Assembly: GCA_003415625.1 (NCBI GenBank)
Contig: PYIU01000001.1
Location: forward strand, 5,762,635 to 5,826,634
Reading direction: 5' to 3'
DNA: 64,000 nt
Source: Aquanectria penicillioides
Lineage: Eukaryota; Ascomycota; Sordariomycetes; Hypocreales; Nectriaceae
The notes below the pieces were generated by a model. That model was not told the origin of the DNA and did not search any database. It saw only the letters and a program-made list of their open reading frames with translations. Within the stretch, counting starts at the first letter, position 1. Every line of letters begins with the position of its first letter. Of this stretch, positions 61,501 to 64,000 are shown piece after piece. The position numbers and the translations under genes are program-made.

Positions 61501-61607
61501 AAGTCGATCATCTCAGTGTCTCGCATGGGCTTCTTCAGCAGCGATCGTTGTATGAATGAGTACGCTGACATGATCTGGAACATTGAACGCTTGTTGTTCA
61601 CGAGTAG
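58504..61607 (+). CDS. GPH1: Glycogen phosphorylase, frame broken at three single-base sites
   Basis: Exons 58504-58672, 58839-59159, 59223-59488, 59550-60059, 60110-61024, 61078-61150 and 61201-61607 encode the enzyme that releases glucose-1-phosphate from glycogen using pyridoxal phosphate. Family blocks are complete: [102 protein letters not shown] (the PLP lysine is the Lys of NMKF) and GTCDGANIEI. RRPS at residues 15-18 fits a PKA consensus. Three one-base losses disturb the frame, after 60142 (LPEALEKW), at 60839-60841 (GGKAAPGYWMAK) and at 61588 (IWNIEPLVVHE, then stop at 61605-61607). Adding one base at each gives exactly 888 codons. Without correction the last frame reads on to 61659 with an unrelated tail. 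Confidence 0.93.
60140..60143 (+). other. Apparent one-base (G) deletion, glycogen phosphorylase
   Basis: The exon opens in frame as [11 protein letters not shown] and then meets TAG; the next base-shifted frame continues with [11 protein letters not shown]. One extra G after 60142 restores the universally conserved VLPEALEKW. Confidence 0.88.
60839..60841 (+). other. Apparent one-base (C) deletion, glycogen phosphorylase
   Basis: The upstream frame reads FGGKAA then diverges and stops at 60876. One extra C in this CCC run restores [18 protein letters not shown], a conserved phosphorylase segment. Confidence 0.9.
61588..61588 (+). other. Apparent one-base (C) deletion near glycogen phosphorylase stop
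   Basis: The frame reads IWNIE and then an unrelated 25-residue tail. One extra C gives IWNIEPLVVHE followed by TAG at 61605-61607, matching the usual EPL ending of fungal phosphorylases. Confidence 0.75.
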
Positions 61608-64000
61608 ATGGCGAAAGAAATGGCAGGATAGACTCGTAGACAGACGAGGTTATGCCTAACGGGACGAGATGGATCTAGGCAGATTGACAAGTTCGATGGG
61701 AGAGATTGGTCCCCGCCGAGGTGATAGGTTCTAGGATGGCTGACTGGGTTTACCGTTGTAATGACACGAACACGATACATATATCAACTTTTTTCCTTTG
61801 TTACCCTATACTCAAAATACCTGACCTATTCACCGGTTGATGTTCAATGTATATGGAAAGCATGTGACGACCAAATGCAGTTCTGTGTAATAAAAAAGCA
61901 AGAAGTATTGTTTTCGTGCATTTATGTTTTGCTAGGTCACCCGGAAATAGCTTACCATGGATAGTTGGCTTCTTCACATGGTTTTAACTTGAGAGTATTG
62001 TGAAGACGCGATCAAAGCACAACACTCAAGCACCCCAAAGGCTTGAAGCTCCAATTGAATAAAACCTAGTATTTATAAACAATCAATACTAGGGCCTGAA
62101 ATTGTGGGCTTGTTATAGTCGAATAGTACTGATATCGTTCCGTGACCCGATTAGAGCATCCTTAGACATTGGGTCTACATATCTCAGGGCACGACACATT
62201 GTACCTGAAGGAACGTCTGTGGGTGTTCCTGTAGGCGTCAGCCTCGCAGGGTACTAGCGAGAAGATGGTTCCTCGCCTGCATGCTGGAGATGATCAATCT
62301 GCACTCCATAGGGGGTGAAACTACGGGACCCCTCCTCTCTTGCAACGAGGTACTTATACACCAAATGCATTACCGTAGCCTTTGGTTCAGTAGTTATTTC
62401 CTCCCTAGATGATGGTGTGCGTAAGCCAGGCCGTGACTAGAGCGAAGAGGAGTCTTAGCAGCCAGTGGAGATGATGTCACAGGGAGAAACATGGACGGGA
62501 GCTGCCGTAGTCAACTCTACAAGACGGAACGTGGTGACAGCAGGTCGCACATGACTGCTGGATGTGCCCTACAGTACAATCTATACGACCAGGGGAGTGG
62601 ACCGATCCAGTTTCTGTTACGACAGGCTGGTTCATTGCCAGGATACTAATTAAAAAACAAGCCTTGGGGAGGGGGGAATGAGAACACCATGTGTTTTGCC
62701 ACGCGGGAGGCGTCGACCTCAGGGACTTCGCAGCGTAGATCCTGGTACGTCGAACCAGTTCTGGCTTGTACTCCTGGAAGCACAAACCCTTTCTTCTTTC
62801 TTCTTCGCGCAGGGTGGTTGTAAGTTTAGGAGGGTGCGTTGATCCCTCGTTGGAGAACGATGGGACGGACCGGTTGATCGACAGGGCGCGTTCTGAGGCT
62901 AGGATCTGGTGTGGCAGATCGGGGAAGGTTGAATTTGATGAAGGGGATCTATGTTACGGAGTGTTGAGATGCTTGGATCGTTGGATCTGCAGGGTATGAA
63001 GGTTCGGAGAGGCTTTGTGCGGGACATTGGAGCGTCACATGTATGTAACGAGGTTTCCTACGACAATGGGATGTATTCGATTCTACCAGTTGGTCTGTAC
63101 ATGTTGAGAGGACAAAATTGACTACTTTGATAGAGCAGATGATGGCGAGCGTCTCGAGAGAAGCTGTCACTTGGCTGCCGAGGGGAGGGGGGGACATTAC
63201 TGTTCCCCACGGCTGGAGATACCGACGGAGGAGGTGGTGTTTGGAATAGAGATATGGCCAGGGAGTGACGTCTTCATCGACTGTCGGTACAGGCACAAGG
63301 GGGGAGGGAGACGGGGGCTAGGGATGGAGCTGCAAGATGACGTCGGCGGGGTTGGGGGTCGAAGGATAGGGAAGAGTACAAGGCACCATGATGACGGCGA
63401 CATGAGGGAGGAGACGGGAATTTCGGGACAAAAAGGCGCAATGCATGCATGGGACTGATCCAGTGCAGGTCCCCAGCCAGCCGTCGCACTTTCATGGGCA
63501 GAGGCTGGTCCGCGGCCTGGTCTCTCGCCGCTGCGTCGGAAGCCCAACTGAACGCACGAAAGTGATGGAGGGCCGCGAGAGCCTCGCTGTAGCTTAGATT
63601 GCGAGGGAGCTAGGCGGGGGGTGTGGCCCCACGGTCCCGCTCCGGTTGGAGGGGGGAAGACGCGATGATTGAGTAGGGAGGAGAGCTTTCGCCGATTCCT
63701 CACTGCCGTCCCGATTTCTGGGACAAGTCTTACAAGGGCCCGGCGCCCAAGGCCCCCGCGCTGGAGGAGCCGTGGGAGCTCAACAGCAAACATATAAGTG
63801 TATCGTCATGCGCGCCGCGGCATTGGGCCAGCACTTGCTGATTCTTAGCGCTCCGACAGGGGCGGGCCGTTGTGGGCCGTGCGTTCACTGAGCTGTCCGC
63901 CGCCTCGCTGGACTCGCCGCTTCTGGATCCAGTCCTAGGGGAGGGGGAGCGGGGCTTTAGTTTTCTGTGACGTCATGGAGGGGGACTGGGGTGGGCTGCC
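61608..64000. other. Terminal intergenic, 2.4 kb
   Basis: This starts with the phosphorylase 3' UTR. Beyond it I see no supportable gene; the longest frame (minus 63197-63793) is Pro/Ser/Arg-rich, without domain character. The last 1.5 kb is GC-rich with purine-rich stretches. Confidence 0.45.

Noticed and set aside
61608..61659. C-terminal extension of glycogen phosphorylase to 61659
   Set aside because: It arises from the missing C at 61588; the corrected frame stops at 61605-61607 with the expected family ending.
63197..63793. Minus-strand frame of 198 codons near the right edge
   Set aside because: Pro/Ser/Arg-rich with no domain; GC-rich DNA gives few stops.

Overview
The window looks like nuclear DNA of a filamentous ascomycete, and I infer Sordariomycetes, probably Hypocreales. 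Genes are split by short GT-AG introns, mostly 47-121 bp with CTAAC/CTGAC-like branch sites just before the acceptor. The protein set is typical of Pezizomycotina: a group III G-alpha of the GNA-3 type, Ppg1 with its fungal insert, Avl9, a GPI-type cupredoxin-fold protein and fungal RING and bZIP proteins. I see no bacterial-type operons, rRNA, tRNA, CRISPR array or intact transposon.

Layout. 1-16 kb: the 3' part of a TFIIIC subunit gene (+), a BTB protein (+), a one-pass membrane SH3 protein (-) and a mitochondrial AFG1-type ATPase (-). 17-30 kb: a cupredoxin-fold surface protein (-), a RING protein (+), a bZIP protein with an apparent frameshift (+) and an unrecognised nuclear-looking protein (+). 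30-43 kb: Ppg1-type phosphatase (-, apparent frameshift), a small conserved membrane protein (+), an Srf1-like four-helix membrane protein (+), cullin-1 (+) and Avl9 (-). 53-62 kb: a GNA-3-type G-alpha (+) and glycogen phosphorylase (+, three apparent frameshifts).

The window is gene-poor: about 14 genes in 64 kb, with spacers of 5.9 kb (8.6-14.5), 4.6 kb (22.1-26.7) and 10.6 kb (42.6-53.2). The spacers hold microsatellites, long C/G homopolymers, CCTACCTAGGTAGG-type repeats and CT-rich leaders. I found no supportable genes in them.

Most genes are housekeeping: transcription, ubiquitin ligase scaffold, trafficking, mitochondrial quality control, phosphatase signalling, glycogen use. The G-alpha and glycogen phosphorylase are neighbours on one strand, and both belong to cAMP/PKA-linked physiology in fungi. 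The phosphorylase carries an RRPS motif near its N-terminus.

The strongest anomaly is technical or evolutionary. Five apparent one-base losses in G/C positions interrupt three otherwise well-conserved genes. Adding one base at each site restores the expected family reading frame, so uncorrected sequence error is the likeliest cause. I did not find a convincing new multi-gene system here.
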